Source: Syntrophomonas_A sp050258735
Lineage (GTDB): Bacteria; Bacillota; Syntrophomonadia; Syntrophomonadales; Syntrophomonadaceae
Direction: 5' to 3'
Assembly: GCA_050258735.1 (NCBI GenBank)
Contig: JBLMZJ010000094.1
Span: 1 to 47,800, forward strand
Length of the DNA: 47,800 bases
Every line of letters starts with the position of its first letter. Position 1 is the stretch's first letter. Shown piece after piece: positions 23,275-31,568 of this stretch. Both the position numbers and the translations under genes were made by a program. The notes below the pieces were generated by a model. The model worked only from the letters and a program-made list of their open reading frames with translations, made no database searches and was not told where the DNA came from.

Positions 23275-24297
23275 ATGACTTTTGCTCCACGCATATCAAA
23301 TGATTCATCGTCGCTCAATCAGGTAAAGGAGCGGCTATATAGCTTACTTATTACAGGGAATCGAGAAATCGACCAGATCATGACCTATTTGCTGCAGGGC
23401 GACGGTAAGATGCTCAGACCCCGCTTGGTCTATGCTGCAGCAGCCTTACATGAAAGCAATGAACAAGTAGTATTGGATATAGCTGCCGCCCTGGAGATGA
23501 TCCACATGGCTTCGCTGGTCCATGATGATGTGATAGATCAAGCTGACACCCGGCGCAGCCGCGCCAGTCTCAATCATAGATATGGTAATCAGGTCAGTGT
23601 ATTGGCTGGTGATTATCTTTTTGCCACTGCCTTTCATTTGATAAACCAGCATGATCTGTCTGAGGTTATGGCTGACGTAACCGCAACAATCAGGACCATG
23701 TGTTCAGGTGAGATCGCGCAGATGGCATCCCTATATGATCTTGATGTCAGTGAAGCTGATTACTATCAAAGGATATTCGCCAAAACCGCCTGCCTTTTTG
23801 CCTGCAGCTGCCGATCAGCTGCCAGAGCAGCCGGTGTACCCGCGCAAACCTTCCAACTGCTTAACCAGTATGGTCTGTGTCTCGGATTTGCTTACCAGAT
23901 AATCGATGACGTTTTGGATTTTGTGGCTGACCCTAAAATGCTGGGCAAACCGGCCGCAAGCGATCTGGTCAGCGGAAACCTTACGCTTCCCGTAATAATT
24001 GCAATGCAAAATAAAGCTGAAGGTAAGAGACTGCGGAGTTTGTTGCAGAACGGCGCCGACATTCCGGAAAACATGGGAGAGATAATGGACATCCTAGTTC
24101 AAACCCGGGCATTACGTGAATCTATCGCCACTTCGCGGTTTTTTGTTCAGTCAGCTATGGCCGCATTAGAAGACATCACACCGGGGAAAGGACGGGACGC
24201 TTTGCTGGAATTGAGTCATTTTTTGCTGGATGGCTATTATTCCAACCTGGTATATCTGGATCAGGACCGGAGGGATGGAATTGGAACTGCCAATTAG
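23275..24297 (+). CDS. hepT: Polyprenyl (heptaprenyl-type) diphosphate synthase
   Basis: The 340-residue trans-prenyltransferase condenses isopentenyl units to a long-chain prenyl diphosphate. It has GDGKMLRPRLVYAAA, the first aspartate-rich motif LVHDDVIDQADTRR, GDYLFATAF, and the second motif FAYQIIDDVLDFVADPKMLGKPAASDL, then GNLTLPVI. Product length cannot be read with certainty. The downstream overlapping ytpB-like gene, whose known substrate is heptaprenyl diphosphate, makes a C35 product likely. No menaquinone gene is near, and the small HepS subunit is not in the window. Confidence 0.92.
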   Translation: MTFAPRISNDSSSLNQVKERLYSLLITGNREIDQIMTYLLQGDGKMLRPRLVYAAAALHESNEQVVLDIAAALEMIHMASLVHDDVIDQADTRRSRASLNHRYGNQVSVLAGDYLFATAFHLINQHDLSEVMADVTATIRTMCSGEIAQMASLYDLDVSEADYYQRIFAKTACLFACSCRSAARAAGVPAQTFQLLNQYGLCLGFAYQIIDDVLDFVADPKMLGKPAASDLVSGNLTLPVIIAMQNKAEGKRLRSLLQNGADIPENMGEIMDILVQTRALRESIATSRFFVQSAMAALEDITPGKGRDALLELSHFLLDGYYSNLVYLDQDRRDGIGTAN

Positions 24298-25375
24298 AAT
24301 CGATCCCATGCGGGTTGGCCGGTCAAACAAGATGACCTCAAGGGGAATACTCGGCGATTACATCTTCAGGATTCTGCCCCGGGTAAAGAAACTGCTTTAT
24401 GGCTGGGAAATGGAAGCCCGGCGCATCCCGGATCCGGTACTTAAGACTCAGGCATTGGATTCTCTTACCTTGAAAGCCTTCCATTGCCAGGGTGGAGCGG
24501 TGTTTGCTGTTCCCTGGAGCCGCACCCGAAAAGAACTGCTGGAGTTCATTGTTGCCTATCAGACCCTCTGCGACTACCTTGATAATCTATGCGACCGGGT
24601 TGGCAGTACTGACGGGCAGGCCTTCCGGCAGTTACACAGATCCTTGTTTGATGCCCTTCATCCGCAAATGCATCTCAATGATTATTATAAATACTACCCC
24701 TTAAATAATGACGACGGATATATCAACAAGTTGGTAAAGACCTGTCAGGATAGGCTGGGAGCTATGCCGGGTTATGCATTGATTCAGAAACAGACCATGC
24801 TTCTAGCCGAACTCTATTCCGAACTACAGGTCAGGAAGCACCTGGGGCTGGAGGTAAGACATGAAGAGCTCTCTGGCTGGGCCCGGGTAAAGAGCGATGA
24901 ATTCGAAGACCTCTTGTGGCCTGAATATGCCGCAGCCTGCGGATCGACCCTGGCTATCTTCGCTCTTTTGAGGTCTGCGGGGGAACCAGATAGTATGTCA
25001 GGCGACGAAATGATGCGGATTCGCGAGGCATATTTTCCCTGGATCTGTGGTCTGCATATATTGTTAGACTATTTCATAGACCGGGCCGAAGACCGGCTGG
25101 GTGGAGATCTCAATTTTACTTTTTATTATGATAGTGACCAATTCATGCAGAATCGCCTTGAGGTATTTACCAGACAGTCTTTACTATGTGCCGACAAACT
25201 TCCACAGGCAGTATTCCATCGTATGGTAGTTAAAGGTTTGCTGGCCATGTATCTGTCTGATAAAAAGGTAGCAGAACAGGGCTTCTGCAATACAGCTGGA
25301 TTCCTCTTAGATGCCGCTGGACCGGGAGCCTGGAGGACCTACCATGTATGCCGCAAGGTCAGAAGGTTTTTATAA
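24275..25375 (+). CDS. ytpB: YtpB-like tetraprenyl-beta-curcumene synthase (DUF2600)
   Basis: YtpB converts heptaprenyl diphosphate to the C35 terpene tetraprenyl-beta-curcumene in Bacillus. The 366-residue protein carries the family motifs: FPRV-like ILPRVKKLLYGWEMEARRIPDP near residue 25, TLCDYLDNLCDRVG, AELYSELQVRKHL and LHILLDYFIDRAEDRLGGDLNF. The start at 24275 overlaps hepT by 23 bases, with AGGA eight bases upstream, so translation is probably coupled. No squalene-hopene-cyclase homologue lies in the window; the product may be used as is or cyclised by an enzyme encoded elsewhere. It ends the operon before a terminator. Confidence 0.88.
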   Translation: MELELPIRIDPMRVGRSNKMTSRGILGDYIFRILPRVKKLLYGWEMEARRIPDPVLKTQALDSLTLKAFHCQGGAVFAVPWSRTRKELLEFIVAYQTLCDYLDNLCDRVGSTDGQAFRQLHRSLFDALHPQMHLNDYYKYYPLNNDDGYINKLVKTCQDRLGAMPGYALIQKQTMLLAELYSELQVRKHLGLEVRHEELSGWARVKSDEFEDLLWPEYAAACGSTLAIFALLRSAGEPDSMSGDEMMRIREAYFPWICGLHILLDYFIDRAEDRLGGDLNFTFYYDSDQFMQNRLEVFTRQSLLCADKLPQAVFHRMVVKGLLAMYLSDKKVAEQGFCNTAGFLLDAAGPGAWRTYHVCRKVRRFL

Positions 25376-25409
25376 TAGAAAAATCAAAAGCTCATAGTAG
25401 AACTCAGAG

Positions 25410-25437
25410 ACCGGTGTAACAACCGGTATTTTTATTT
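25410..25437 (+). terminator. Terminator after ytpB operon
   Basis: ACCGGT, a six-base loop and ACCGGT (a self-complementary arm) are followed by ATTTTTATTT, 35 bases after the ytpB stop. Confidence 0.7.
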
Positions 25438-25547
25438 GGAACTATGTAAAAAAAACAAAGAAAAAGTAAAAAATTCTTTTGCAAATTATTCGAAATAGTG
25501 TTTCATTTAAATAGGAAATATATTGCTTGTGGTGAAAGGGTGTAATT

Positions 25548-27449
25548 ATGCAAGGATATGCCGGAAAGATTTTGGAGGTCAACCTGTCAACATCAGCTCA
25601 AACTGTCTATATACTGGACGAGGATCTGGCTCGGGAATGTATCGGCGGAATCGGCTTTAATGCACGTATCATCTACGATAACGTTCCTCCGGGCATCGAC
25701 GCTTTGGCTCCGGAAAATGTGCTGGTATTTGGGGTAGGCGCTCTGGTTGGCAGTCCGTTTCCTACCGCTTCCCGCACAGAGGCATCAGCAAAATCTCCTC
25801 AGACCGGAGGCTTCGGCACTTCGAATTCAGGTGGTTTTTTTGGGATCAGATTAAAAAATGCCGGATATGATGCCCTGGTGCTAAAGGGCAAGGCTCCGCA
25901 TCCGGTATATATCCTTATAGAAAATAACGAGGTTGAGATCCTGGATGCGGATGGCATCTGGGGCAAGGATGCATGGGAAGCCATGGACTTGCTGAGGATA
26001 AAGCATTATGGAGCTGAAGCAGCCCTAATAGGACCGGCTGGTGAGAACATGGTCCGCTTTGCCAGCATAGAAAACGGATACTACGATGGCTGGGGACGCA
26101 CCGGGCTTGGAGCAGTAATGGGTTCAAAGAATCTTAAGGCTGTCGTGGTAAATGGCAGTCTGGGTCTGGCACCTGAAAATCCGCGGGCTATGCTGAAGAC
26201 TACCCGCAAGGCACAGGAGCTTATTAAATCTTCCAGTTCTTATGTGCCCTTTTCTACCTATGGTACTATGAACGCCACCATACCTTACGGCAATTATGAT
26301 GCTGTCTCAACGCATAATTTCTCCCGTGAACCTCTGCCTGACTGGAAAAAGATTGCCGGAAAGCAGATCGTTGATGTTTATGGTACCCGTCATATCGCAT
26401 GTCAGTCATGTATTATAGCCTGCGGGCATCTGGCGGAAATAACCGAAGGCAAATATTCCGGTACCCTGGTCAAGGCCCTGGAAATCACTCCGACCACCTC
26501 ATTTTCTGGGAATGCCGGACTGGGTACCGAGGCTGCTATCAAAGCGGCTGAGATCTGTCAGCGGATGGGGATGGATATGGTCAGTACCGGCAGCATGATA
26601 GCCTTTGCTACAGAACTCTATCAAATGGGGATAATAACCAAGGACGATATCGGTTATGAACTGGAATTCGGTAATGAGGACAGTACATTTGCCCTTATGG
26701 ATGACATTGCAGGAAGACGTGGTTTTGGTGCTGTACTGGCCGAGGGAGTCAAGCGGGCAGCCGAAATCATATCAGGTTCCGAACCATATGCCATGCATAT
26801 CAAGGGTCTGGAGATACCAATGATCGATCCCCGCGGGCGCTGGTCCACGTGGACTCTGGGGATGCTCACTAATATCCGTGGCGGCGACCATCTGCGCTGT
26901 CGCAACCCTGTGGAAAACCTGCGCTATAACGAAACTGACGAAGCCTTGAGTCAGGAGCGTTTTGGCCTAAAGCTGTCAGCCTTTGAAAAATTGGATATGC
27001 CTGAGGATCTGAAGGCTATGGCTATTGACCTCGATAATGACACGGTTGACATCGCACGCATGGCGGTATGGGCCGAGAACCTGATCAACCTGTTTAATGC
27101 GGCAGGGGTTTGTATAAGACCTCCTGTATTAGAAGCTATCGGTCCGACCATTCTGGCGGATGCCGTCAACGCTTTTACCGGGATCGATATTATTCCCCAG
27201 GGGTTGATCTGGTCAGCAGAAAGGACCTGGAATCTGATAAGAATATTCAACCTGCGTGAAGGGGAAACGAACGTTGACAGCAAGTTTCCTCGGCGTTTTT
27301 ACCGGGAGGCTATCGCGGGTAAGGTCCTGGATGAGGGGAAAGTGCAGAAAGTCGTCGAAGACTATTATGAAGTCCGAGGCTGGGACCAATCCGGAAATCC
27401 ATATCCTGATACCATACTCAGGCTGAACCTGGACTTTGCTGCAAGATAA
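25548..27449 (+). CDS. aor: Aldehyde:ferredoxin oxidoreductase family, tungsten-pterin subunit
   Basis: The 633-residue enzyme belongs to the tungsten bis-pterin AOR family, which interconverts aldehydes and carboxylic acids with low-potential electrons. The N-terminal domain shows YAGKILEVNLST, SPQTGGFGTSNSGGFFG and LKNAGYDALVLKGKA. The [4Fe-4S] ligands are Cys285-x2-Cys288-x3-Cys292 (CQSCIIAC), plus a late cysteine in FNAAGVC. The pterin-binding region appears in MHIKGLEIPMIDPRGR and LTNIRGGDHLR. FAD and ferredoxin subunits follow at once, giving a three-subunit layout like AorABC rather than a lone ferredoxin enzyme. Substrate cannot be told. Confidence 0.94.
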   Translation: MQGYAGKILEVNLSTSAQTVYILDEDLARECIGGIGFNARIIYDNVPPGIDALAPENVLVFGVGALVGSPFPTASRTEASAKSPQTGGFGTSNSGGFFGIRLKNAGYDALVLKGKAPHPVYILIENNEVEILDADGIWGKDAWEAMDLLRIKHYGAEAALIGPAGENMVRFASIENGYYDGWGRTGLGAVMGSKNLKAVVVNGSLGLAPENPRAMLKTTRKAQELIKSSSSYVPFSTYGTMNATIPYGNYDAVSTHNFSREPLPDWKKIAGKQIVDVYGTRHIACQSCIIACGHLAEITEGKYSGTLVKALEITPTTSFSGNAGLGTEAAIKAAEICQRMGMDMVSTGSMIAFATELYQMGIITKDDIGYELEFGNEDSTFALMDDIAGRRGFGAVLAEGVKRAAEIISGSEPYAMHIKGLEIPMIDPRGRWSTWTLGMLTNIRGGDHLRCRNPVENLRYNETDEALSQERFGLKLSAFEKLDMPEDLKAMAIDLDNDTVDIARMAVWAENLINLFNAAGVCIRPPVLEAIGPTILADAVNAFTGIDIIPQGLIWSAERTWNLIRIFNLREGETNVDSKFPRRFYREAIAGKVLDEGKVQKVVEDYYEVRGWDQSGNPYPDTILRLNLDFAAR

Positions 27450-27478
27450 AATAATCGGTGGGGCAAGGGGGAGTTGAA

Positions 27479-28729
27479 ATGCAAGTAGTTATAATAGGCA
27501 ACGGTGCAGCCGGAAATTTGGCTGCCGAAATCGTAAAACGACGTAGTCCTGAAACTGAAGTACTAATGATAGCCCGGGAACCCTATCCCCTTTATTCACC
27601 CTGTGCATTGCCTGACTGTCTCGGTGGCGAAATGGAACGAAGCCGGTTGTTTTTAAAAACTGCCCATGATTATCAGGCGGCAGGGATAGAGGCTGCCTTC
27701 GGTCAGGTTGTAGAAGGGATAGATGTAAAAGAGCACTCGGTAACAACCAGCCAGTCGGTTTATCATTATGACCGTCTTATTCTCGCTACGGGCAGCCGGG
27801 CGGTAATACCTCCGATATCCGGAGCAAGCCTGCCGGGGACCTTTACCTTGAAGTCACTTGAAGACATGGACAAAATGCTCAATTATAAACCCCAGCGGGT
27901 GATTGTGGTCGGTTCAGGCAACATCGGAATGGAAGCAGCCCAGGCCATGCGGGGAAGGGGCTTTAGGGTCACCATGATAGAAGCTCAGGATCACGTCATG
28001 CCTCGGCTTTTTGACCGTAAACCGGCGGATATGCTCAGGGGTATCCTGGAACATACCGGCATCAGGGTAATTACCGGAGAACATGTTCGGTATATGGATG
28101 GCCGCACCAGGGTAGAAGTAGTTGAAACTGATCACAGCATATTAGAATGCGATATGCTGATCTGGGCGGTGGGGCTTGCTCCGGAGTACAGCCTGGCTGC
28201 TGAGGCGGGAGTAGCAATCGGCCAAACCGGTGGGATCAAGGTTGATCGCCATATGTTGACTAGCATAGCTGACATATATGCCTGCGGCGACTGTACCGAA
28301 ACCTTTGATATTATTGATGGACGACCAGTAAACAGTATGCTCTGGCCCAGCGCACGGAGACAGGCACAGGTAGCAGCCCTAAATTGTATCGGTATCAAGG
28401 CCGAGTATGAGGGAGCCTTTAATTTAGTGGTTGGTGAGGCTGAAGATCGGCCATTCGCTGCACTGGGTCTAAAAGGGGACAATTACCCGGGGGCAGTCGA
28501 CGTGATGGAAGGAGAAAACGGTAAAGATTACTGGCGTATCCTGGTGGCCGACCAGTCGCTGATCGGGATGCAGGTAATAGGTGATTTGAAGTTCTGTGGG
28601 ATAGTAGGCGGCCTGATCAGAAGCAGGATTTCTCTAAATGAGATATGGGAAAACATTAATGATCCAGCATTAAAGATGATAAATCCATGGCTGGCCGAGG
28701 CTGCCGGAAAGTATCTCGCCAGGTTTTGA
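27479..28729 (+). CDS. FAD-dependent NAD(P)H oxidoreductase subunit of the AOR complex
   Basis: The 416-residue flavoprotein belongs to the pyridine nucleotide-disulfide oxidoreductase family. It has an N-terminal FAD motif (VVIIGNGAAGNLAAEI), YPLYSPCALP with a cysteine in the position of the redox-active site of NADH oxidase/CoA reductase relatives, ATGSRAVIPP, an NAD-binding motif (VIVVGSGNIGMEAAQAM), and the second FAD motif DIYACGDCTE. The start at 27479 has GGGGGAG upstream; a TTG-like frame to 27458 has no support. Set between the AOR gene and a ferredoxin gene, it probably links aldehyde oxidation to NAD(H). Confidence 0.9.
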   Translation: MQVVIIGNGAAGNLAAEIVKRRSPETEVLMIAREPYPLYSPCALPDCLGGEMERSRLFLKTAHDYQAAGIEAAFGQVVEGIDVKEHSVTTSQSVYHYDRLILATGSRAVIPPISGASLPGTFTLKSLEDMDKMLNYKPQRVIVVGSGNIGMEAAQAMRGRGFRVTMIEAQDHVMPRLFDRKPADMLRGILEHTGIRVITGEHVRYMDGRTRVEVVETDHSILECDMLIWAVGLAPEYSLAAEAGVAIGQTGGIKVDRHMLTSIADIYACGDCTETFDIIDGRPVNSMLWPSARRQAQVAALNCIGIKAEYEGAFNLVVGEAEDRPFAALGLKGDNYPGAVDVMEGENGKDYWRILVADQSLIGMQVIGDLKFCGIVGGLIRSRISLNEIWENINDPALKMINPWLAEAAGKYLARF

Positions 28730-28744
28730 TAAGGAGGAATTGCA

Positions 28745-29161
28745 GTGGAAGGTCAGGTTCTGTTAATTAATCGTGAAAAATGTGTGGGCTGCGGAACCTG
28801 TGAAATGATATGTTCACTAGTCAATGAAGGCATTTGTTCCACCCGGTTATCCCGGATCAGGGTGGTACGCTTCACCCGGGACGCCAGGAATGCCCCCATC
28901 AGCTGTGCCGCCTGTGAAAATGCACAATGCCTGCTGGCCTGCGTAGCCGGTGCGCTCTATTTGGACGAATCCCTGGGGTTACCCCGCGTAAACCATGACA
29001 AGTGCATTGGCTGCCGGCAGTGCAATGTCTCTTGTCCCTTTGGCCATATGAACTTTCATCCTGAAAAGGATACTGCCTTCAAATGTGAGCTTTGTGAAGG
29101 AGATCCACAATGTGCACAGTTCTGCTGGACTGGAGCCATAGAGTACCAGAAAAATGAATAA
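28745..29161 (+). CDS. Four-cluster [4Fe-4S] ferredoxin-type electron-transfer subunit
   Basis: The 138-residue protein has four cysteine groups: CVGCGTCEMIC, CAACENAQCLLAC, CIGCRQCNVSC and CELCEGDPQCAQFC. These are enough for four [4Fe-4S] clusters, as in DmsB/HycB/AorA-type subunits. It would wire the tungsten subunit to the FAD subunit. GTG start with AAGGAGG eight bases upstream, 15 bases after the flavoprotein gene. It has no export signal, so the complex is cytoplasmic. Confidence 0.93.
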   Translation: MEGQVLLINREKCVGCGTCEMICSLVNEGICSTRLSRIRVVRFTRDARNAPISCAACENAQCLLACVAGALYLDESLGLPRVNHDKCIGCRQCNVSCPFGHMNFHPEKDTAFKCELCEGDPQCAQFCWTGAIEYQKNE

Positions 29162-29184
29162 GTTTTCTGTATAAAAGACTATCT

Positions 29185-29319
29185 ATGACACTGGACGTTA
29201 GAAGAAGATCCAGAGTAAGTGGCTTGAGAAGATACTCATATTGTAGTTGGTTCCATAATGCTGGCGAGTGTAAAGGATTGGGCGGCAGCATCCTGGGAGA
29301 TCTGCTGAACGGAGCATAA
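29185..29319 (+). CDS. Possible 44-residue peptide ORF, unknown
   Basis: An ATG-to-TAA frame of 44 codons lies between the ferredoxin gene and the operon terminator. The peptide starts with an arginine-rich part (VRRRSRVSGLRR), has an aromatic cysteine-containing middle (YSYCSWF), and ends in a glycine-rich tail (GLGGSILGDLLNGA). There is no good ribosome site, so it may be chance. The rest of the 277-base gap holds only the terminator and the leader of the next gene. Confidence 0.2.
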   Translation: MTLDVRRRSRVSGLRRYSYCSWFHNAGECKGLGGSILGDLLNGA

Positions 29320-29344
29320 AGGATAAAACGTAATCATTACTAAA

Positions 29345-29379
29345 TTAGATCTGGTCAAGTAACCGGGTCTAATTTTTTT
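29345..29379 (+). terminator. Terminator of the AOR operon
   Basis: TTAGATCTGGT, a six-base loop and ACCGGGTCTAA form an 11-bp stem with two G-T pairs, followed by seven T residues. Confidence 0.92.
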
Positions 29380-29438
29380 GTCACCAAACTGTGGATAGTT
29401 CATAGGATAAAAAAAGCGAAAAAACAGGGGGTATTTTA

Positions 29439-29849
29439 GTGGCTGACCAGAAACTGCTGGATCTGATACTTGAGGCGATGAGGGATGAAAAACATGATCG
29501 GGAGAAATACCGGCGTATGCTTAACATGACCTCAAACCGGACCATCAAGGAACAGATCAGATTTGCCTACCAGGACGAGGGAGACCATTATGACATGTTC
29601 AAGGAACTTTATTTTCAGCTGACTGGCCAGAGAGTAGATGTAAATACTCCTCCGGTAAGATTGGAGAAGACCTTGATCGGAAACGTAAAGACCAGTATCA
29701 ACGGCGAACTAGCTGCTGTTGAGATGTATGGGGATATCTATTCAATGCTGGACGATAAATCGCAAAGGGATATGGTCCTGTCGATTATCCAGGATGAACA
29801 GGAACATGCCACCCGGTTTGTATATGTTTATGCAATACTGACAAAGTAG
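29439..29849 (+). CDS. Ferritin-like (rubrerythrin-type) diiron protein
   Basis: The 136-residue four-helix protein has carboxylate and histidine ligands in two Ex2H-type groups (EKHDREKYRRM with DEGDHYDMF, and ELAAVEMYGDI with DEQEHATRF). This is the pattern of rubrerythrin/ferritin-like diiron proteins. There is no rubredoxin domain. In anaerobes these proteins remove peroxide or store iron. GTG start with GGGGG upstream. It forms its own transcription unit between two strong terminators. Confidence 0.87.
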   Translation: MADQKLLDLILEAMRDEKHDREKYRRMLNMTSNRTIKEQIRFAYQDEGDHYDMFKELYFQLTGQRVDVNTPPVRLEKTLIGNVKTSINGELAAVEMYGDIYSMLDDKSQRDMVLSIIQDEQEHATRFVYVYAILTK

Positions 29850-29868
29850 AATAAACAAAATCGCCAGT

Positions 29869-29898
29869 AAGCCCTGTCAAAAGACAGGGCTTATTTTT
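29869..29898 (+). terminator. Terminator after the ferritin-like gene
   Basis: AAGCCCTGTC, an AAAA loop and GACAGGGCTT are followed by ATTTTTG: a perfect 10-bp stem. Confidence 0.95.
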
Positions 29899-29972
29899 GT
29901 TAAAACCGAAGTTTATCTCTAAGCTAATAATAGTTCGCATATTGAACAAAATAACCTTGGAGGTGTATATGA

Positions 29973-30164
29973 ATGAAACGCAATGTAGGTGATACCGAAC
30001 AGGTTATAAGAGTGACCTTAGGAATGCTGATAATACTGGCTGGTTTATACTATAAAAGCTGGTGGGGCATTATCGGATTATTGCCCATCGCCACAGGAAT
30101 GATCCGCTACTGTCCCATAAGCGCGATTTTGGGTGTCTCGACCAGTCGAATCAACCAAGATTAG
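29973..30164 (+). CDS. DUF2892 small membrane protein
   Basis: The 63-residue protein has two hydrophobic helices and matches DUF2892 (YgaP membrane-domain type): NVGDTEQVIRVTLGMLIILAGL, then GLLPIATGMIRYCPISAILGVST with the conserved cysteine-proline. The family often accompanies rhodaneses; two rhodanese lipoproteins lie 4 kb away. TTGGAGG lies ten bases before the ATG. Its last 14 bases overlap the end of the convergent cupin gene. Confidence 0.88.
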   Translation: MKRNVGDTEQVIRVTLGMLIILAGLYYKSWWGIIGLLPIATGMIRYCPISAILGVSTSRINQD

Positions 30165-30507
30165 GCCGGGCTCTCTCCGCTCGTTTCCCGCCAAAGGCAT
30201 GAATGGTACGGGTCCCGGAAGTAAATTCGCCGGCATGGGGCAGCCCTGCCGGCAGGTAGTATTCCTGACCGATGCCAAGTATTATCCGCTGATCACCGAG
30301 AATAAGTGTATATTCACCCTGTACCACTACGAAGTACTCATCAAAAGCATGGACGTGCTCCAGTGATATGCCATCGTGCTGACAGGTCCAAAAAGCCATT
30401 TGGCTGCCATCGATCCCATCAAAAACATAGCCTTCTATGCCGCTGCTCTGGGCCCTCGCGTCAATGGCATTGGCCGGGTCCCTCATGAACTCCGGAAACT
30501 CGTACAT
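30151..30507 (-). CDS. Small cupin-domain protein
   Basis: The 118-residue protein is a single cupin barrel: EHVHAFDEYFVVVQGEYTLIL (motif 1 with His-x-His and Glu) and GQEYYLPAGLPHAGEF (motif 2 with His). Those residues probably bind one metal ion. A GGGGGG sequence precedes the ATG. Function is not defined; such proteins can be isomerases, dioxygenases or metabolite sensors. It ends inside the convergent DUF2892 gene. Confidence 0.88.
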   Translation of the reverse strand: MYEFPEFMRDPANAIDARAQSSGIEGYVFDGIDGSQMAFWTCQHDGISLEHVHAFDEYFVVVQGEYTLILGDQRIILGIGQEYYLPAGLPHAGEFTSGTRTIHAFGGKRAERARPNLG

Positions 30508-30542
30508 GGTTCTACCCCCCCAGTATTTACTGTAGCATTAAA

Positions 30543-31472
30543 TTATAATCCTGCCAGGAATTGGTCTAGAGTTTTAAGATATAAGGCGGGATGGTCCTGA
30601 TAGCTGTCACAGTGATCAGAGCCCGGAACTCTTAGCAAACGGGCCTCAGGATAGACCTTTTTTAACTGTTCGCTGTTGGAAATGGGAATCTTGCTATCGG
30701 CAGTTCCATGGATAAGTAACACCGGCCGTCCGTTATAACTTGACATTTCTTTAAGTGGACTGACCTGATCCGGTTCCAGTCCGGTAAGTAAAGGTACAAT
30801 GATGAAAAAGGCTTCATTGAAGGGGAAAGATGGCAAATCTGTCCATACACTAAGGTTATCATCCAAATAACTTTTCATGTCGGCAAAGGGTGCATCGGCT
30901 ATCACTGCATCCACCTCAGGATCACGGGCTCCGGCCAATAGAGAGGTAGTTGCTCCCATGGAGAATCCCAGTAAAACTATTTTATTGGCTATTTTCGGTT
31001 GGCTCAGTACATAATCAATAGCACCCAGCAGATCCCGTGTCTCCAGCTGACCGACTGTTACCAGGTCGCCAGACGATTCTCCGCTGCCCCGGAAGTCAAA
31101 AAGAAGAACGTTGTATCCACGTAAATGCATATCGCGGGTAAGGCTGAGTATCGGGGCATCTGTACGGTTTCCGCGATAGCCGTGAGCGATTATCATCGTT
31201 TTGTCACTATTTTCTGCCGGAATAAGCCAGCCCTTCAGCCTGAGTTTGTCCTGCCGGCTGGTGAATTCGACGTTATGGTAGGCAAGGCCAACGGCTTCAG
31301 GGGTCGAAGTCAATGCGGCACGGGCCGGGTGGGTCAGGTTCCAGCCGGTATATCCTGCAATACCAAAAACACCGGTCACCGGCACGAGGACTATAAGCAA
31401 CACGACAATTACATACATACGTTTGCTTCGGCGTGCAGCGGTGGAACGCCTGACTATTATCTGCTGATCCAT
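30543..31472 (-). CDS. Membrane-anchored alpha/beta hydrolase
   Basis: The 309-residue protein has one N-terminal membrane helix after a basic stretch (RRSKRMYVIVVLLIVLVPVTG), so the enzyme domain is likely outside the membrane. The hydrolase core shows MIIAHGYRGNRTDA (oxyanion), FDFRGSGESSG, the nucleophile elbow LLGFSMGATTS, the acid in LLIHGTADSKIP and the catalytic His in GSDHCDSY. It resembles YqkD/BEM46-type esterases; substrate unknown. GGAGG precedes the ATG. The gene is in line with the MFS gene upstream but separated by 96 bases containing a perfect inverted repeat. Confidence 0.9.
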   Translation of the reverse strand: MDQQIIVRRSTAARRSKRMYVIVVLLIVLVPVTGVFGIAGYTGWNLTHPARAALTSTPEAVGLAYHNVEFTSRQDKLRLKGWLIPAENSDKTMIIAHGYRGNRTDAPILSLTRDMHLRGYNVLLFDFRGSGESSGDLVTVGQLETRDLLGAIDYVLSQPKIANKIVLLGFSMGATTSLLAGARDPEVDAVIADAPFADMKSYLDDNLSVWTDLPSFPFNEAFFIIVPLLTGLEPDQVSPLKEMSSYNGRPVLLIHGTADSKIPISNSEQLKKVYPEARLLRVPGSDHCDSYQDHPALYLKTLDQFLAGL

Positions 31473-31510
31473 AAAAACCTCCTACTATGATGTATAGATA
31501 TGTTCATTCT

Positions 31511-31545
31511 AATATAACCGGCATTACCTGTATATCGGTTATATT
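31511..31545. repeat. Perfect 10-bp inverted repeat between MFS and hydrolase genes
   Basis: AATATAACCG (31511-31520) and CGGTTATATT (31536-31545) are separated by 15 bases. On the plus strand it is followed by CCTTTTT, which is the wrong strand for the neighbouring genes. It may be an operator for the hydrolase gene or a weak terminator for the MFS gene. Confidence 0.45.
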
Positions 31546-31568
31546 AGCCTTTTTACTGATCTACAGGC

